The translations under genes were made by a program, and so were the position numbers. 64,000 bases of DNA from Branchiostoma floridae (Eukaryota; Chordata; Leptocardii; Amphioxiformes; Branchiostomatidae): positions 12,877,436 through 12,941,435 of the forward strand of contig NC_049995.1 in the NCBI RefSeq assembly GCF_000003815.2, written 5' to 3'. Positions within the stretch are counted from its first letter, which is position 1, and each line of letters begins with the position of its first letter. Shown here in pieces: positions 11,529 to 24,254 of this stretch. The notes beneath the pieces are model-generated. The model did no database searches and was not told the origin of the DNA. It was given only the letters and a program-made list of their open reading frames with translations.

Positions 11529-12054
11529 GAAACCCCACTCTCTCTCCAACCCCAAGTATTTACCTTTCACTGCTGGTAAACAGTCTCAGTCTATTTGCCG
11601 CCAAATACTGTCCTGACTTCAAGCGCGTTGGACGGAAGCCATGTGGATTATCGTGTTTGTGGTTGGCCGTTATCGCATGACTTTTTCACCCGTTGAAGTA
11701 ATTTTGACGTTCCCAGTACACAAAATTGTATGCGTGTTTTATAACTTTTAAATATGGGTGATGAACACGTGTACAGAACATTAACAAACTACGTGAGTTA
11801 GTTGGAAGCCTTGGTGAACATTTACTGATTAAAGTATTTCATTGATAGACTAGAAAAATAGTGAATGAAATCTAATATTTGAAGGGTCATGTAAAATGAT
11901 ATATGAAGGTCAAGCAGATGAGGGTGGGAACGGTTGTCAACTTTTTTCTTACTAAATTTTCATATTCTTTTTAAAGTCAGCAACAGCCTTTATATGCCAT
12001 AATTTATCCTTGACCTTATTTATCATATCACCTGACGTTCCCCAGGACAGAGAG

Positions 12055-12795
12055 TCCTGTGTCTGTCTATCCTTTGTTTAAAAACGGAGTACAACAGCAG
12101 TGGCTTGTTGTTGTTACCTGAGTATACTGGTCTGCACATAGTCTTACCTGTTGCCTCAGAATGGTCTCTGTCAGGTCAGTCCTGTGTATTCTATGTTTAA
12201 AACGGAAAGAACAGAAAAAGAAGAGCCTTTAGTAAAACAGCAGTGTTTTGTTGTTGTTACCTGAGTATACTGGTCCATGCATAGCTTTACCTGTTGCCTC
12301 AGTCACATTAGAATGGTCTCTGTCAGATTACTCTTGTCTATCCTATGTTAAAACGGGGAACCTATAGTAAAACAGCAGTGTTTTGTTGTTGTTACCTGAG
12401 TATACAGGCCCACATATAGCTTTACCTGTTGCACCCGATACATTAGAACATTCTCTGTCAGATTATTCAGTCTTGTGTGTGTCTATCCTATGTAAAAAAC
12501 GGAAACAGCAGAAAAAGAGGAGCCTTTACTACAACAGCAGTGGCTTGTTGTTGTTACCTGAGTATACTGGTCCACACCTAGTCTTACCTGTTGCATCCGA
12601 CATATTACAATGGTCTCTGTCAGATAACTAGTCCTGTGTGTGTCTGTCCTATGTTAAAAAAGGAAACAACGGAAGAAGAGGAACCTTTAGTAAAACAGCA
12701 GTGTTTTGTTGTTGTTACCTGAGTATACAGGTCCACACATAGTCCTACCTGTTACCTCAGACACATTAGAACGGTCTCTGTCAGATTATCCCTTG
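12055..12795. repeat. tandem repeat, 5 units of 133-165 bases
   Basis: The word TTGTTGTTGTTACCTGAGTA recurs in five units between about 12100 and 12725, each followed by GTCC or GCCC(A), CATAG and TTACCTGTTGC. Length differences between units come from indels in the A-rich linker. Confidence 0.88.
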
Positions 12796-13765
12796 CACCA
12801 GGGAAAGTCGAGGAAGTAAGGCGCTCTTAGCTGTCAATCAACCAAGGAGCAGCCCTTTCATTGGTCAGTTCAGTGTTTTAGAAGATAAGAAGATTTAGGA
12901 AGGACAAGAAAGAAGTTCCTTGTTTAGAGGACTTTCAACGTGACATTCAAGAAAGGGAAGGTTAAGGTCAAAAGGGAAAAAAGAACTCCTCAATTCTTGG
13001 TGTTTAAAAAAAATTAATTTACACCTGAATGCTTTCCTTGTCAATGAAACCATCTTCAGGATTTTTAGAACTAGTGAGAGCTACTGTCAAATGTTACTAT
13101 ATCTTCTTGGCCATTACTGGGTAATTTTGCAGTTCAAAGGTCATGACCTACAGGTTAAAGGTCAGAAATTCTTAACAGGTTGTTATGGAATGTCTAAAAT
13201 TTGATCTCAAACATTTTAGACAGTGATGTTTGTTCCTACAGTAAAAACTGAATGCCTCCTTCCCCAATCTTGAAAATCATCGACCGCAATATTGGATGGA
13301 TTTTACTGTAAATTGCCTAATCTTATTCAGGCCTTGAAATAGCTTTCTGTATCTTTATCATGTTTCATTGTAAGCTCCAGTTTTACCTGCATTAATCTAC
13401 ATAACCAGGTGGTATGAACATGTAAAGCTCCGCTATAAACATATATGGTCACCGAACCATTTTGTATTACACTAAGTGACTAAGTTACAGTGTATTTCAT
13501 TTCTTTCCACTATAGTATAAATTGGTTTCTGGCACGGCTCCATGCACTCATTTCATAACTGGTTGATTTTGAGAATTGGCAGCGCAACTCCAGATGCAAA
13601 TGTCGTCATGAAGCTTTCAAAATGTTCTGTTGTTTTGACAAAAAAAGGCATATTTTCTAGTCTTACAAGTAGTATTAATTGCCTGTGGTATTCAGTAGAA
13701 TAGAAGTATTTTGAATCCAAAATGCTATCCTATTTAACAATGGCGTAAAATATGACAAAGCAAGA

Positions 13766-14022
13766 ACTGTGAAGACCATCTGTATCTAGACAGAATGTAA
13801 AGTTGATTTTGCCGTGAATCTGAATTTTGGTAGGGTCTGCGTTTGACAAAAGATAGGGCTAACTCACAAAGTCACTTTGCATTTTTTACAAGCAAAAAAA
13901 TACCCAGTACTGTAAAGACCCGCTGTAACTAGACAGAATGTAAAGTTAATTGTGCCTTGAATCTGAATATTGGTAAGGTCAGCATTTGACAAAAGACTGG
14001 ACTAACTCACAAAGTCACTTCC
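13766..14022. repeat. tandem duplication, ~140-base period
   Basis: TAGACAGAATGTAAAGTT, TTTGACAAAAGA and AACTCACAAAGTCACTT occur in the same order in both halves (13788-13880 and 13930-14022). Confidence 0.8.
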
Positions 14023-14128
14023 CTCTATCTAAATTCAATTACTTCTCTCCAGGGTCATCGGTAGGAAGCACAAGTCAGTGGAGTCTGTATTGTTAATTCA
14101 TGCTGACACAGGCAGCTTGGAGAAGGGA

Positions 14129-14351
14129 TAGGGCCTAGGAAAAATAATGTTGTGTTTCCTGTTTCAAATAGTAGAAATTGGCCAAATAGACAGAAAACAC
14201 ACCAGAGGAGTTGGTTGGCCGAGGAGTACAGTTTGGCCAATTTCTAATATTTCTACTATTTTTTCCAGCGACCTGGGAGCCTGGTAGAGGCTTAGGCTTT
14301 TCTATGGTAGGTAGGGAAACAGGAAACACAACATTTTCTTTCCTCGGCCTA
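14129..14351. mobile_element. foldback MITE, GGCCTAGGAAA ends
   Basis: The left arm (GGGCCTAGGAAAAATAATGT then TGTGTTTCCTGTTTC) is inverted at the right end (GAAACAGGAAACACAACATT then TTCCTCGGCCTAG). Nested AGTAGAAATTGGCCAA words form a second inverted pair. Part of it recurs near 42170-42235. Confidence 0.78.
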
Positions 14352-15740
14352 GTTCAGGGCACGGAGGTTACCATGGGCCAAAACTGTCGCTATTGTGAGC
14401 CCCGAATCAATGAGGTTTATCTATCTGTGACCTGCCGTGTCAGGCAGGGTTAGGGAGAGAGCCATACATGCATGTCATGTGTAGAGGGGAGATTCCTCTA
14501 TTGAATGTGCTTACTGAAATGGAAGGGAACATAATGCTAGGTTTGTAGTTGTAAGTATTCGGACCAAATGAGTGGAAAAGATACATGCCCTAAAGTCACT
14601 CTTGATTATGGAGTATGTATTAACTGGCTAGAGGTACATGTAGCAGTGTTCACAATGTTTTATGTATGCTGGAACACATGTACATTTTGTATATATCAAT
14701 TTAGATGTGTTAAAAGATATATTTTTAAATCTGTATATATCTAGTATGTATAAAGGGTGGTAGCTGTCGTCCTTATTTGAGATGAAGTTTGATAATTTTA
14801 GTACTGTACAGTCAAACCTTCCTTAGTTCCTAAGCTAAAGAGAAGATTTCAATATCAAAAAACATGTACACCAAAGATGACTGCATTCAAGTTTCTAGAA
14901 TGTTATGGTCTCATTGATGAGTTTCTTCTTCCCATAGACTTCTATGTATTAATTCGTGGTTTAAATGGGCGCATTCATAATGAAGCTACGTGAAATTTCA
15001 GCAGATTTTTCATTCTATGTCGAGCACATTTACCCTATATCGTGGGGAAAAATTGCCAATGTAAACTATACGTAGGAACTTTTTTTATAGCAATTACAAA
15101 GTACGATTAGTCAACCCCCACAAATGGCACTTTTTCGCTGCTATTGTACAACCGCACCACTCAGAACCCACGACTGTGTACCTCCGACCTAGCGCGCGGC
15201 TGCAAAACTTTACCTGCTAATTTCTTCAGTTACAAATAAGCTTTCACCAATCTAACTTTTGAGATCAGTTCTGCTGGCTAAAAGGGAATTTCTCACTGCT
15301 AAAAACATGCGTCTGTGCAGCCGTTCATTTTTGGCTCGGATCTCTTTTAGGGTACCCACTCGCGGAGTAATACATCAATGAGACCTTTATGTGAAAGAAT
15401 TCATCTTGAATTTTGAGCTTCAATGCAAAAGCTTTCATCAGTTCTAAACTGAGGGCTATAAAATGTAAGGAAATGCCACTGTGTATTCTTGGAGGGAATC
15501 TTTCCCACTCCAAAGGCCTTAATGGCCACTAATGTGTTTGAGATAGGAGGTAAGTACAGATCTAATCTATTTATTACTTTGTGGGGAAAGTGTAAACAAT
15601 ACAGTAACAGCACTTATCAAGTGATCACCACTGAGTGAAAGAAACATTGCTTGGTTTTCTTAAAGTTTAGAATTTGTAGCTGTTTGAAAGGCTGATTTTT
15701 ACTTCAGCTTGAGTGAAAAACAGGCTTCCTACAATAGACC

Positions 15741-16078
15741 CAGGGCTCGAAATTCATTTTTGGGATTAGGTGCACTGGTGCACCCAGCTTAATAAATTGG
15801 GTGCACCAAAAAATGTTTGGGTGCACCACTTAGATTTAAGTAGAATGTCAAGAAAACCTAATAACAAAACTTAGTTACAAGCTATCATGACAGACATTTT
15901 TATTATCTTTCTAACACTTAGAAAGAATATGATGTATACTAGCATACTTGATACCTTTCCATACATAAACCTAACAAAATATTCGGGTGCACCCTGTGCA
16001 CCCACTGAAAAAAATTGGGTGCACAGTTCCAATTTCGGGTGCACCTGGGTGCACATGCACCCAGTATTTCGAGCCCTG
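15741..16078. mobile_element. CAGGG-terminus element, GGTGCACC variant, second copy
   Basis: The termini CAGGGCTCGAAAT and ATTTCGAGCCCTG are perfect inverts. They are flanked by an exact 5-base duplication AGACC (15736-15740 and 16079-16083). The interior closely follows the copy at 7540-7891, including the GGGTGCACC arrays at both ends. Confidence 0.92.
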
Positions 16079-16099
16079 AGACCCCAATACTGAAATCCC

Positions 16100-16275
16100 A
16101 AAAGTACAGTAGGGGCATCCTCAGTGAATTAAGCAAGGCACCTACATTTGTAGATGTGCAAAGGTTATTCGGTGTAATATAACTGACTGCTCTTGCTATG
16201 CATAACGATGAAGCTGGTGTTACGCCGAAGGGCAGGTACATGCATATTCAGTATAATGGCTATACAGATACAGTA
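16100..16275 (+). mobile_element. 3' end of a non-LTR retrotransposon (truncated)
   Basis: GTAGGGGCATC, AGATGTGCAAA, GTGTAATATAAC, GTGTTACGCCGAA and GGCTATACAGATACAG occur in this order. The same words occur at 53320-53499, where the upstream frame looks like a reverse-transcriptase tail. The 5' truncation and ATACAG-type tail fit target-primed retrotransposition. Confidence 0.65.
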
Positions 16276-16389
16276 CAAAGATATGGTGGGGCCTTATGTA
16301 TTGTACTATCAATAAAAAATACTTTAATCATTCAATGTGTGTAGGCTTCAAACTAGTCCCCAAGCAGACATTTGCTGGATAAAAAAAAG

Positions 16390-16670
16390 AGAAGAAATTG
16401 GTCAAATAGGGGCAAATGAGTTGCATTGGATTTTCTGGGTAGTCAGTCTGTTGCAGTCTATCCAGCTATCACCAAACTACTGTACAGAAAATGAGCGTAT
16501 TAGTTTTATGATCTTTGAAGTTGGCGACAATGAACAGACTCCACTGGCCAGACAGTTCACTCCTACTAGACTTTTATTCCTAACTTGGCCAAAGTCTCCT
16601 ATTACTAGTATTAGTATTACTATTCAGCCCGGCCGGAGTCTGGTAGAAACTAGAGTCAAACTCAAACTAA
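16390..16670. repeat. dispersed repeat, inverted copy near 53690-53830
   Basis: The words CTACTAGACTTTTAT, CCTAACTTGGCCAA and AGTATTACTATTCAGC reappear as reverse complements between 53690 and 53800. The element class is not identified. The 116-residue open frame here has no recognisable domain. Confidence 0.6.
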
Positions 16671-17310
16671 ACTCCGTAGTTTGTTGATGTTCTGTAGGTG
16701 TGTTAATCACCCATAACACACACCTACAGCTTACGTCTCCTTTGTCTAGACTAACCGTCCCCGTCCCTTTGTCCTGTGACATGCCTGTTGTTTTGAGCTA
16801 TGCTGTAGTAAATCCCCTTGTGTAGGCCATACTAGCGGAATGTGCTGGTTTGGAAGTTTCACGTAGTCGTACTCTACTGGGTGTTAGGCATGATCTAGAC
16901 ACTTTTTTTCCCGATATCGCCGAGCCAACAACCTCTTACCGACAGCTTTTTTTCATTGTCTAGATGGAACTGCAATATCGCCATAAAGATATTGGCAGAA
17001 TTTCTCCCGAAAGGTCCGGAGTATTCACCCGATAGCTTAGCAGGGGTCCCCGATAGCTTGGCAGGGGTCCCGACAGCTTCCGCGCATGTGTAGATGCATC
17101 CCAACTTCGCGAGGGCATATAACGTGAGCTCATTAGGCTATATAGCTGTTTATGACTGCAAGTGCCACGGGTGTCCCGTGGCCAACGTTCCAGATCCCTC
17201 CCAACATCTCCACAGATATCGGCAAAAACTGTGCATAGATTGAGCCTTAGATTAGAATATAGGGGAGAAACACAGGTCAACATTCTGCATGTCTCTTAAT
17301 AGGGCCTGCA

Positions 17311-17399
17311 TAGCCTGGATACCAGACCGCAGCCCGATCTCAAAAATATCTATCGTGTAGATATTTTTGAGGTCGGGCTGGGGTCTGGTATCCAGGCTA
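17311..17399. mobile_element. near-perfect palindromic hairpin element, 89 bases
   Basis: The left arm, starting TAGCCTGGATACCAGACC and reaching AAAAATATCTA, is the inverse of the right arm (TAGATATTTTT ... GGTCTGGTATCCAGGCTA). Only a few mismatches and a ~5-base loop are visible. TA at both ends fits a TA-target MITE. Confidence 0.88.
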
Positions 17400-18328
17400 G
17401 GCTCTGCAGGGCATGTCCTTTTATGCTAAGTGTGAGACTGAGAGGTTGTTTTTATTTTGTTCTAAGTTATAGCCAACTGCTCAAATTCAACAATGTAATC
17501 GTTGTATTCTATGGTTTAAGTGTAATAGACTCATACTTAGCGCAAAACGAGGACAATTTTCTCAAATTTAATGCAATACATAGCTGCATTCTTTCTGAAT
17601 TTAGCATAATAATAAAGCGTTGATTTAACTCGAGGCCAGATGGACTCAACTTAAGCAAGTAAGCAAGCAAGATGGTCATACCCCCATACGAACTCACTGA
17701 CACAGTGACAGGTGTATTTATATGTACTGTATGTACTCTATGCTTGCAACACTCAACTTACACAATCGCTATAGAATGTAGCTTGAAAAATTTGACTTTA
17801 AAAATTTTTCGCCTGGTTGAAGGTTTCAGTAATTAGCTTGGCTTGCCTAAAAGCTGTTCTTAAATTCCAAGTGCCAGATCTTAAATTCCGTGTGCCAGGT
17901 CTTACGGAAGCCCTTGACAGCTTGTTTATTGCGTTGACACGTTGTTTATTTTGCCATTCTGTCGATGTTATGTGGATAATCTGTTTGGAGTGACTTGTTG
18001 GCGGGCTAAGAAGATCACACACAATGGTCACGTATGCAAGGCAAAAGTCTTTGAATCGTAACAAAACAATCTGATAGCTTCTAATTCTTGGTCAAAGTTG
18101 GACTGTAATTTATAACTTACTCAAATTTTTCAAGTGTCAAACTTGAGTCTTTGTCAAGGAGTGAAAAAGCCACTACCTTTCTGACATCATGGTCATTATA
18201 CAGAAAGTCTATAACGCCCCCTGTCTCTGTTGAGGGATGGTTGTCAGACCCTTATGTAGATGGCTCCTTTTATTCTTTTCTTGCATGATTTTAAATTAAA
18301 ATTTTTCTTAAAATTTTATTACACTATT

Positions 18329-18681
18329 GCAACCTAAGCAATATTACAGCGTCAAAGTGGAAATATTCTGAATAAGGCAATCTGCATGATATTGACATCT
18401 ACTGCACTGTATTCTCACATTTACATCATAATTTGATACTTTGAGCGGTTAAAAACAGCCCAGAGACAAGTTGCACGAGGATATTCCTTATTATTGTACC
18501 CCCCAAAAATAAGGACTTGATCTGGAATCCTTGTGCAACTCATTCCCGCGCTGTTTTTAACGGCTCAATTTATGAAATAATGATGTTAATGTGCTAAAAT
18601 AGTGCATTAGATGTCAATATTATACAGACTGCCTTATTCAGAATATTTCCAATTTTAACAATGTGATATTGCTTAGGTTGC
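18329..18681. mobile_element. long foldback element, GCAACCTAAGCAATAT ends
   Basis: GCAACCTAAGCAATATTACA at the left is inverted as ATATTGCTTAGGTTGC at the right. Further inverted pairs follow in order: GGAAATATTCTGAATAAGGC, TTGACATCTA and GTTAAAAACAGC. The whole ~350 bases fold back on themselves. Confidence 0.85.
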
Positions 18682-19435
18682 CTTTAAGTACAAGAAATAT
18701 AAAATAAAATCACAAATACACTACAATGTGCCTAAAATATCACATATCAATATGAAAATTTTTCTTCCAAAATATCTTGCATAAAAATACAACTTTGAGT
18801 CCCTTTGATTATTGGTTGTCCTCTGGTATCAAAGGAATATGCAATGATAACAGAAATGCACTTAAATGTCCCTGGAAATTAAATATCAACAAGAAAATCC
18901 TTTTATACAGAATATCTCCCATAAAAATCCATCTTTGAGTCCCTTTGATTAGTGTAAAGCATAGATCTACAACAAACTGTATTAGATTAGTATTCCACTT
19001 GTGTCCGCATGTCCCATTACACGCAGACTGAGTGGCTGCCATACTAATGAAAAAAATTGGGATATAATTAATAACTTGTTGACACGCTATTAATTCCTGG
19101 AATCCACAGGTGGTTTCACTGCGGCAGATTCCAGGAGAATAATCTGGAATGCAGCGGAGGGTGTTATACTGTTACTCTTGAGATATTAGCAGTGGTTTTC
19201 TTTCTGCTATGACCTCTCTACTGCAAATTCACCGCAAATATGTGTTTCCAAAATGTGTGTCTAAATGCTATAATTGTGTGCAGAAAACCTCTTCATTAGA
19301 TTTGTATCATTTGTAGATAAAGAGAATTGTTTCAGCAGATCATAATAAACCCTTCATTCTTTCCCTCGTACAACGAAATCAAGTCCCTCTGAAAATAAAT
19401 GAATTTACAGTTACTGTACTTCTATCCTAGTAACC

Positions 19436-19690
19436 TTTGACCTTTGATCCTTCACAAAGGAAGTGAGGTCAGGAAGTGTTCTGGTTGGTCAGCCATGACT
19501 AATTGAACTTGTTCGTAATGAGCAGACAGTTTTATGACTGTGTTGTCATCTTTAAAACATAGTCCTCCGATCATTGTGACCTTTAAACTTTGACCTGTAG
19601 TCCTGACCCACAGGAAGTGAGTTCAGGAAGCGTTCAAGTTGGTCAGGCATGACTAATTGAACTTGTTCGTTATGAGCAGACAGTTTTGCT
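19436..19690. repeat. tandem duplication, ~145-base period
   Basis: GGAAGTGAG(G/T)TCAGGAAG and CATGACTAATTGAACTTGTT followed by GAGCAGACAGTTTT occur in both halves. Confidence 0.85.
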
Positions 19691-20254
19691 CCCATTGTCA
19701 GCTTCAATAATTCCAGTTCCTAGAGGGGGACTGGTCAGGACTTTAGATTTGTAGATGTTGTGCCAAGGAGCTGTCTATCATCCTTGGGGTAGTGCCAGGA
19801 TGTAGTGTTTAGTATTGCAGGAGGGTGTCCCTTTGTCTCCCGCTATGTGCCTAGAAACTTTGTTATATATCTCAAACCTTGACATGCAGAGGAAGAAAAC
19901 AAGAGTGGATCAAACTTTTACACTGACTTGTTGCAATGTACATTGACATGATATACGAAAGAGTTCTGTACCCTAGGCGCTTTGTCCTGGTTTACACTAA
20001 TGTAGATAGAACCCCCTTCATAATATGCCAAAAGCAAGGAAGTCAACTGCACAAAATTCGGCAGCCTTACCACGAATTCCAAGGATACGTCAGCCTTTCC
20101 CACAAAGAACGGGAAATGAAAATGAATTCACGGCCTATGCCTTATGGTAAAGAGCACGCAGACCATCATATCTGTTTCTTCTTTGATCTTAATTGTCTAC
20201 TCACTCCATTAATTATCAACAATTGAAAATTCCAACAACCAGGAAATCATATTG

Positions 20255-20470
20255 GCTTGGCCCTATCGTCCGCGGCATAACCTGATGCAAACACACAAGC
20301 ACCAGTTGAGCTGAGGTCGACCGTGACGGTCGCCATGGCAACCGGACAGAAGACGGAATTCCCAGCAACCTTGTAGTGGACAAAGCGATTAAAATTCCTG
20401 CTGGGAAGACGAGCGGCAGTGTGGAGTAGAGAAGACTCGCTCACCGGCCCAGAAAATCCTGTTGTAGGAA
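20255..20470. other. CpG-rich block of unknown nature
   Basis: A GC- and CpG-rich stretch stands out from the AT-rich surroundings. It has a small palindrome GACCGTGACGGTC and an open minus-strand frame of 65 residues that I do not recognise. It could be an unrecognised exon, a regulatory island or repeat-derived sequence; the sequence alone does not decide. Confidence 0.3.
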
Positions 20471-21539
20471 GATGCGGGAAGGAAGAGGCTCAGGAATTTA
20501 TTTGGCACAGTTTTACTACGGCTGAAAATAGAAAGGAGGGTGAGAAAAGAAATGGAAAAGAAAACAAGATACGTGTCTTTAGATGTGAACACAGGCAGAG
20601 ATATTGGTTAAGCTGTAAAAATGTATCTTTTCTCTCTCTCTTTATCCCTTTAGTCTAACTCTAAGTATTTGAACGTTGAGGCATCACAGAAGATCTGGCA
20701 ACCGGTTTTCTCCACCCGTCTCGGTTTTGGTTTTCATGTTTTCTTAGCATTTCACTTAGTGTCATGCTTGTCTATTCTCTGATATTATCCTCCCATTCTT
20801 TCCATTGCCAACCAGTCCATTGTATCTGTTCAGGTTGTTCTAATTTGTTTCCTTGCTTTCCTGATTTGCAAAAAGATAGCGAAAAGATAACTAGAAAGTC
20901 AGAATGAATATTTCGAAGTACACATGTACAAGGAGGAAGTCTGTTCCTTAGCAAATACAGTTTTAGGGAGTGATTATGGTTAGATTCAAGTATTCTTCCC
21001 AAACCCTTTTTTCATCTTGAACAAGAACCACAATAATGAATTGATATAGCCTTAGAGTAAGAAACAGATTATTTTTAGGGGTTTGCTCCCAATAGTTTCC
21101 GAGAAATGCTTTTCATTATAGTCCTGGAACAAGGCATGTTCCCTTTGGGGCGATGCATCAAATGTGTCCACTGACTGTAAATTCATCTATATTTGCTGGG
21201 ACACGGTTTCATGGTCAGTGATTTTCGAAGTGCTTTAAGGTTGCGATTGATGCTGCTTCCATATACAGTTGTAATGTATTGAAAATGCATATTTGCAGGG
21301 TGGAAATATTTAGATTTGTGTGGAGAGATCGTTGAGAAATTTAAAGTATAATAAAACTGTTACAAATATCTGAAGATTTACAGTAGATTAATTTCATGAT
21401 AAGCGTTTGTTCCATGTTACTCTGTGACAGTGGGTAACCTCTGACGACAGAGTGTAATAAACAAGTACATACTTTGTCCTGGTAAGCTATCAGTAATGTT
21501 ATTAGGGCTTCGTTTTCTTACCTGTTTGTCGTTATTTGT

Positions 21540-21770
21540 TTGTCTGGGTCTGTCCATATCATCGGCATGATATATATTATATTATTGGAACTGATGTGGC
21601 GGAAACCATCAATATGTCAAGGAGAATGTTACCTACGGTCTTGTCTGCTTGGGACTCTCCATATCATCGGCATTTTATATATTATATTGTTGCAACTAAT
21701 GCGGCGGAAACCATAAATACGTATGGCGTATGTTACCTACGGTCACTTGTTTGGAGCTGTTCTAGTCCAC
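21540..21770. repeat. tandem duplication, ~112-base period
   Basis: CCATATCATCGGCAT, ATATATTATATT, GCGGAAACCAT and ATGTTACCTACGGTC appear in the same order twice. Confidence 0.85.
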
Positions 21771-22099
21771 ACTCCCCTCCCCTAACCATAAATATGGTAA
21801 TGTAATGTTTGCTATGATCCAGTTAAACTGAGGAACTGCACCATTAAACTATCTAGGTTACTCCTGTGGGGAACGATGCATGGAAACCATTTCAGTCTCA
21901 TCTCTCTGGCAGTTAATATTCATTAGTCTCCAAGCAGATCCATTTGTGGCAAGGCATTAGCCAAAGGGCCAACCAATATCCAATGGTCCATCAATGTAGT
22001 TGTGACTGTGGGGTTCAACTTCAAGGCTACCAACTGAACAGTCCATCTAGGATATTGGAGATCTCTTTCTCACCTTAGTAATATGATGCAATGCCTGTT

Positions 22100-22343
22100 A
22101 GACATCTTCCTCAGTCAGAGCTTCTAACTGAAGTGCTACTTCTGGCCACTGTATATAGCCGATATAGGTGATGCTTTCACAACGCTAACACAGTCTCAAA
22201 TGTACCCCAGTGATGAACTGGGATGAGGGGGGATACAAACTTAGCCATGTTTGGGATTGTGTTCTTCCTAGTATAATCACCTACATTGGCTACATATAGC
22301 AGCGAGAAGCAGAACTCCAGTCAGAAGCTCTGAGGAAAAAGTC
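22100..22343. mobile_element. foldback MITE, CTTCCTCAGTCAGAGCTTCT ends
   Basis: The left arm contains TCAGAGCTTCTAACTG, an AGTGCTACTTCT word and ATAGCCGATATAGGTGAT. The right arm holds the inverse order (ATCACCTACATTGGCTA, GCAGAACTCCAGTCAGAAG, CTCTGAGGAA). Confidence 0.8.
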
Positions 22344-22654
22344 CGATAGGCCTAAACTAAGCAGGTTAGCATTACTGGTTGCACAAAAGAAATCTCCTTT
22401 ATCCAATGGTTAAACGTAATGGGTGTGGAATAGACCTCAAGTTGTTGTGTGGTTTGGGTGTGGAATAGTAACTACTCTCCCCCACTGCTGGAAACCATTA
22501 GTATCCCATAACCTCCTGGCATGTTCTAAGTGATGTTTTCAAGGTCAAGGGGTCATCACTTCTCCCATGGGTCAAGTTTTCACCCCAAACAAGATGTTTC
22601 ATTAAACCACCCTGAACAGAAAACCAATCAGGCTTGGTCACAATGGGAGAAGGA

Positions 22655-22728
22655 GACGTCCAAAAATAACAACAAACTTGGATCTGGGGATGGGGTGGGT
22701 GTTATGTAGAAGTAGAAAAAAGGTTCGT
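22655..22728. repeat. duplicated flank of the 22730 element
   Basis: GACGTCCAAAAATAACAACA recurs at about 24127. The following GGGGT...GTT(A/G)TGT text and the later TTTAACCCT and GGGAGC words are also duplicated (24045-24115 against 24170-24245). The CAGGG-type element at 22730 interrupts the first unit. Confidence 0.7.
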
Positions 22729-22729
22729 C

Positions 22730-24043
22730 CGGGCTCGAAATTCTACCTACATATGCAGGTTAGTGCAGGTAAAATTAGAGCTGTGCAAGTATTTTAGGTG
22801 TCTACCTAAACCTAACCTGCACTGGTCCATGTACTGGGTTTTATTCATAAATGTCCCAGTATGATGTAGGTGTATGTGGATTGTTATTAGCTGTATTGAC
22901 TGTTACCACCTATAAAGTATAAAAGAAAAAAATAGCAATGGTTCCTGTACAATTTTAGTAGGATCCATACTTCCTAAATTCAGAGTGGTGCAGGTAAACT
23001 TTGTTTGGTGCAGGTACAGTCAAACCTGCCCGAGCGACCACCTCTTCTCAGCGACCACCTGGCCATTTCGACCGCTTTTCCTCGGTCCCGATTTTTTTTC
23101 CCATTGACGTAAGCATTAAGTGACCTTTTCTCAACGACCACCTGGCCAACGCGACCGCGACCGGCCCAACTTGGGACGCATAACGACCGCATCATTTTCA
23201 AAATTGAGGTTTTCATCGATTTTTGATGATAACTAGCGCGATTATGTGCCGAAATTGGCCAGTTCGCCACGGCTTTTGACTGCCATTACGATGTTATGTT
23301 TAGAATACAGATGGCGGCGGTCAATGGGTGGGTCAATGGGGCAGTCTACTGTAATATGGGAGGAAATTCCGTTGTAAGAAAATCCGAATTTAGTTGTTAC
23401 AGAAGTTTTTTTTTTTCAATCTATATCATCATAAGGTGAACGAATGCTGAAATGTATATAGCCTCATACTTTTTCAAGAAAGCTCTGTGTAGCTCATACC
23501 TTTTTAAGAAAGATCTGTGTGAGTGCTTTTGTTCAACTGTACTGTACATTCACCCGTGGGTAAGTACGCTATCGGGACGTACCGGGCATCGAATTCGAAA
23601 AGTGCACCGTAGTTATTTTAGATACAGCGATCAAGAACACAGCGACGCATAAAGGCTTGTATGGTAACAGACAGCATCAAAGTTCTCTTACTGTCTAGAA
23701 CGTTAGTGTACAAATATTGAGCTTTAGAACACTGTATTGAATAAAAGCTCGATAAAAGCTTGGGGTTAAATTTACAGTTTACAGTGTGCGTGTTGTATTT
23801 GACATTAAAGACCTCTCTTCTTTGCGCGCATGCAGTGTGCTTGCTATTTGCCATTAAACACAGCGGAAACCATTTATACTTTGCATCGGGCATGTTTTGA
23901 GTTGATACTCTTCTCAGCGACCACCTGTCCAAATTGACCGTTTTTTTCCGGTCCCCAGGGTGGTCGACTTGGGCAGGTTTGACTGTAGTTTTCAATGCCC
24001 CCTGCACCAGTGCAGGTATGCAGGAAAAAGTACTTCGAGCCCT
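22730..24043. mobile_element. CAGGG-terminus element, GCAGGT variant, interrupted
   Basis: The ends CGGGCTCGAAATTCTACCT and AGTACTTCGAGCCCT are an imperfect inverted pair. The subterminal words are GTGCAGGTA at both ends. A 969-base TA-flanked element occupies 23017-23985. Without it the host element would be about 345 bases, the usual length of this family. Confidence 0.8.
23017..23985. mobile_element. TA-flanked element, CAGTCAAACCTGCCC ends, nested
   Basis: The termini CAGTCAAACCTGCCC and GGGCAGGTTTGACTG are perfect inverts flanked by TA (23015-23016 and 23986-23987). CAGCGACCACCTG words occur near both ends. The centre holds no recognisable transposase, so this is a non-autonomous element. 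Confidence 0.88.
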
Positions 24044-24254
24044 ATGTGGGGAAGGAAAGTTCATTAAAGAGTATTTAACCCTATCCTGCTTAGGGAGCTT
24101 TTTTTGGCAACAATTTCAGATCTGGAGACGTCCAAAAATAACAACAAACCCAGATCAGGGGAGGGGGTTGGTGTTGTGTGGAAGGAGGGTTCATTGAGTA
24201 GTGTTTAACCCTCCCCTGCCGAGGGAGCCTCTTGGCAGCAATTTTTTAGATTAG

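Noticed and set aside
16337-16687. 116-residue plus-strand open frame
   Set aside because: The sequence is a dispersed repeat with an inverted copy near 53700; no domain is recognised.
22980-23270. Minus-strand 96-residue open frame as a gene
   Set aside because: It lies inside the TA-flanked CAGTCAAACC element and is explained by its CGACCACCTG repeat words.
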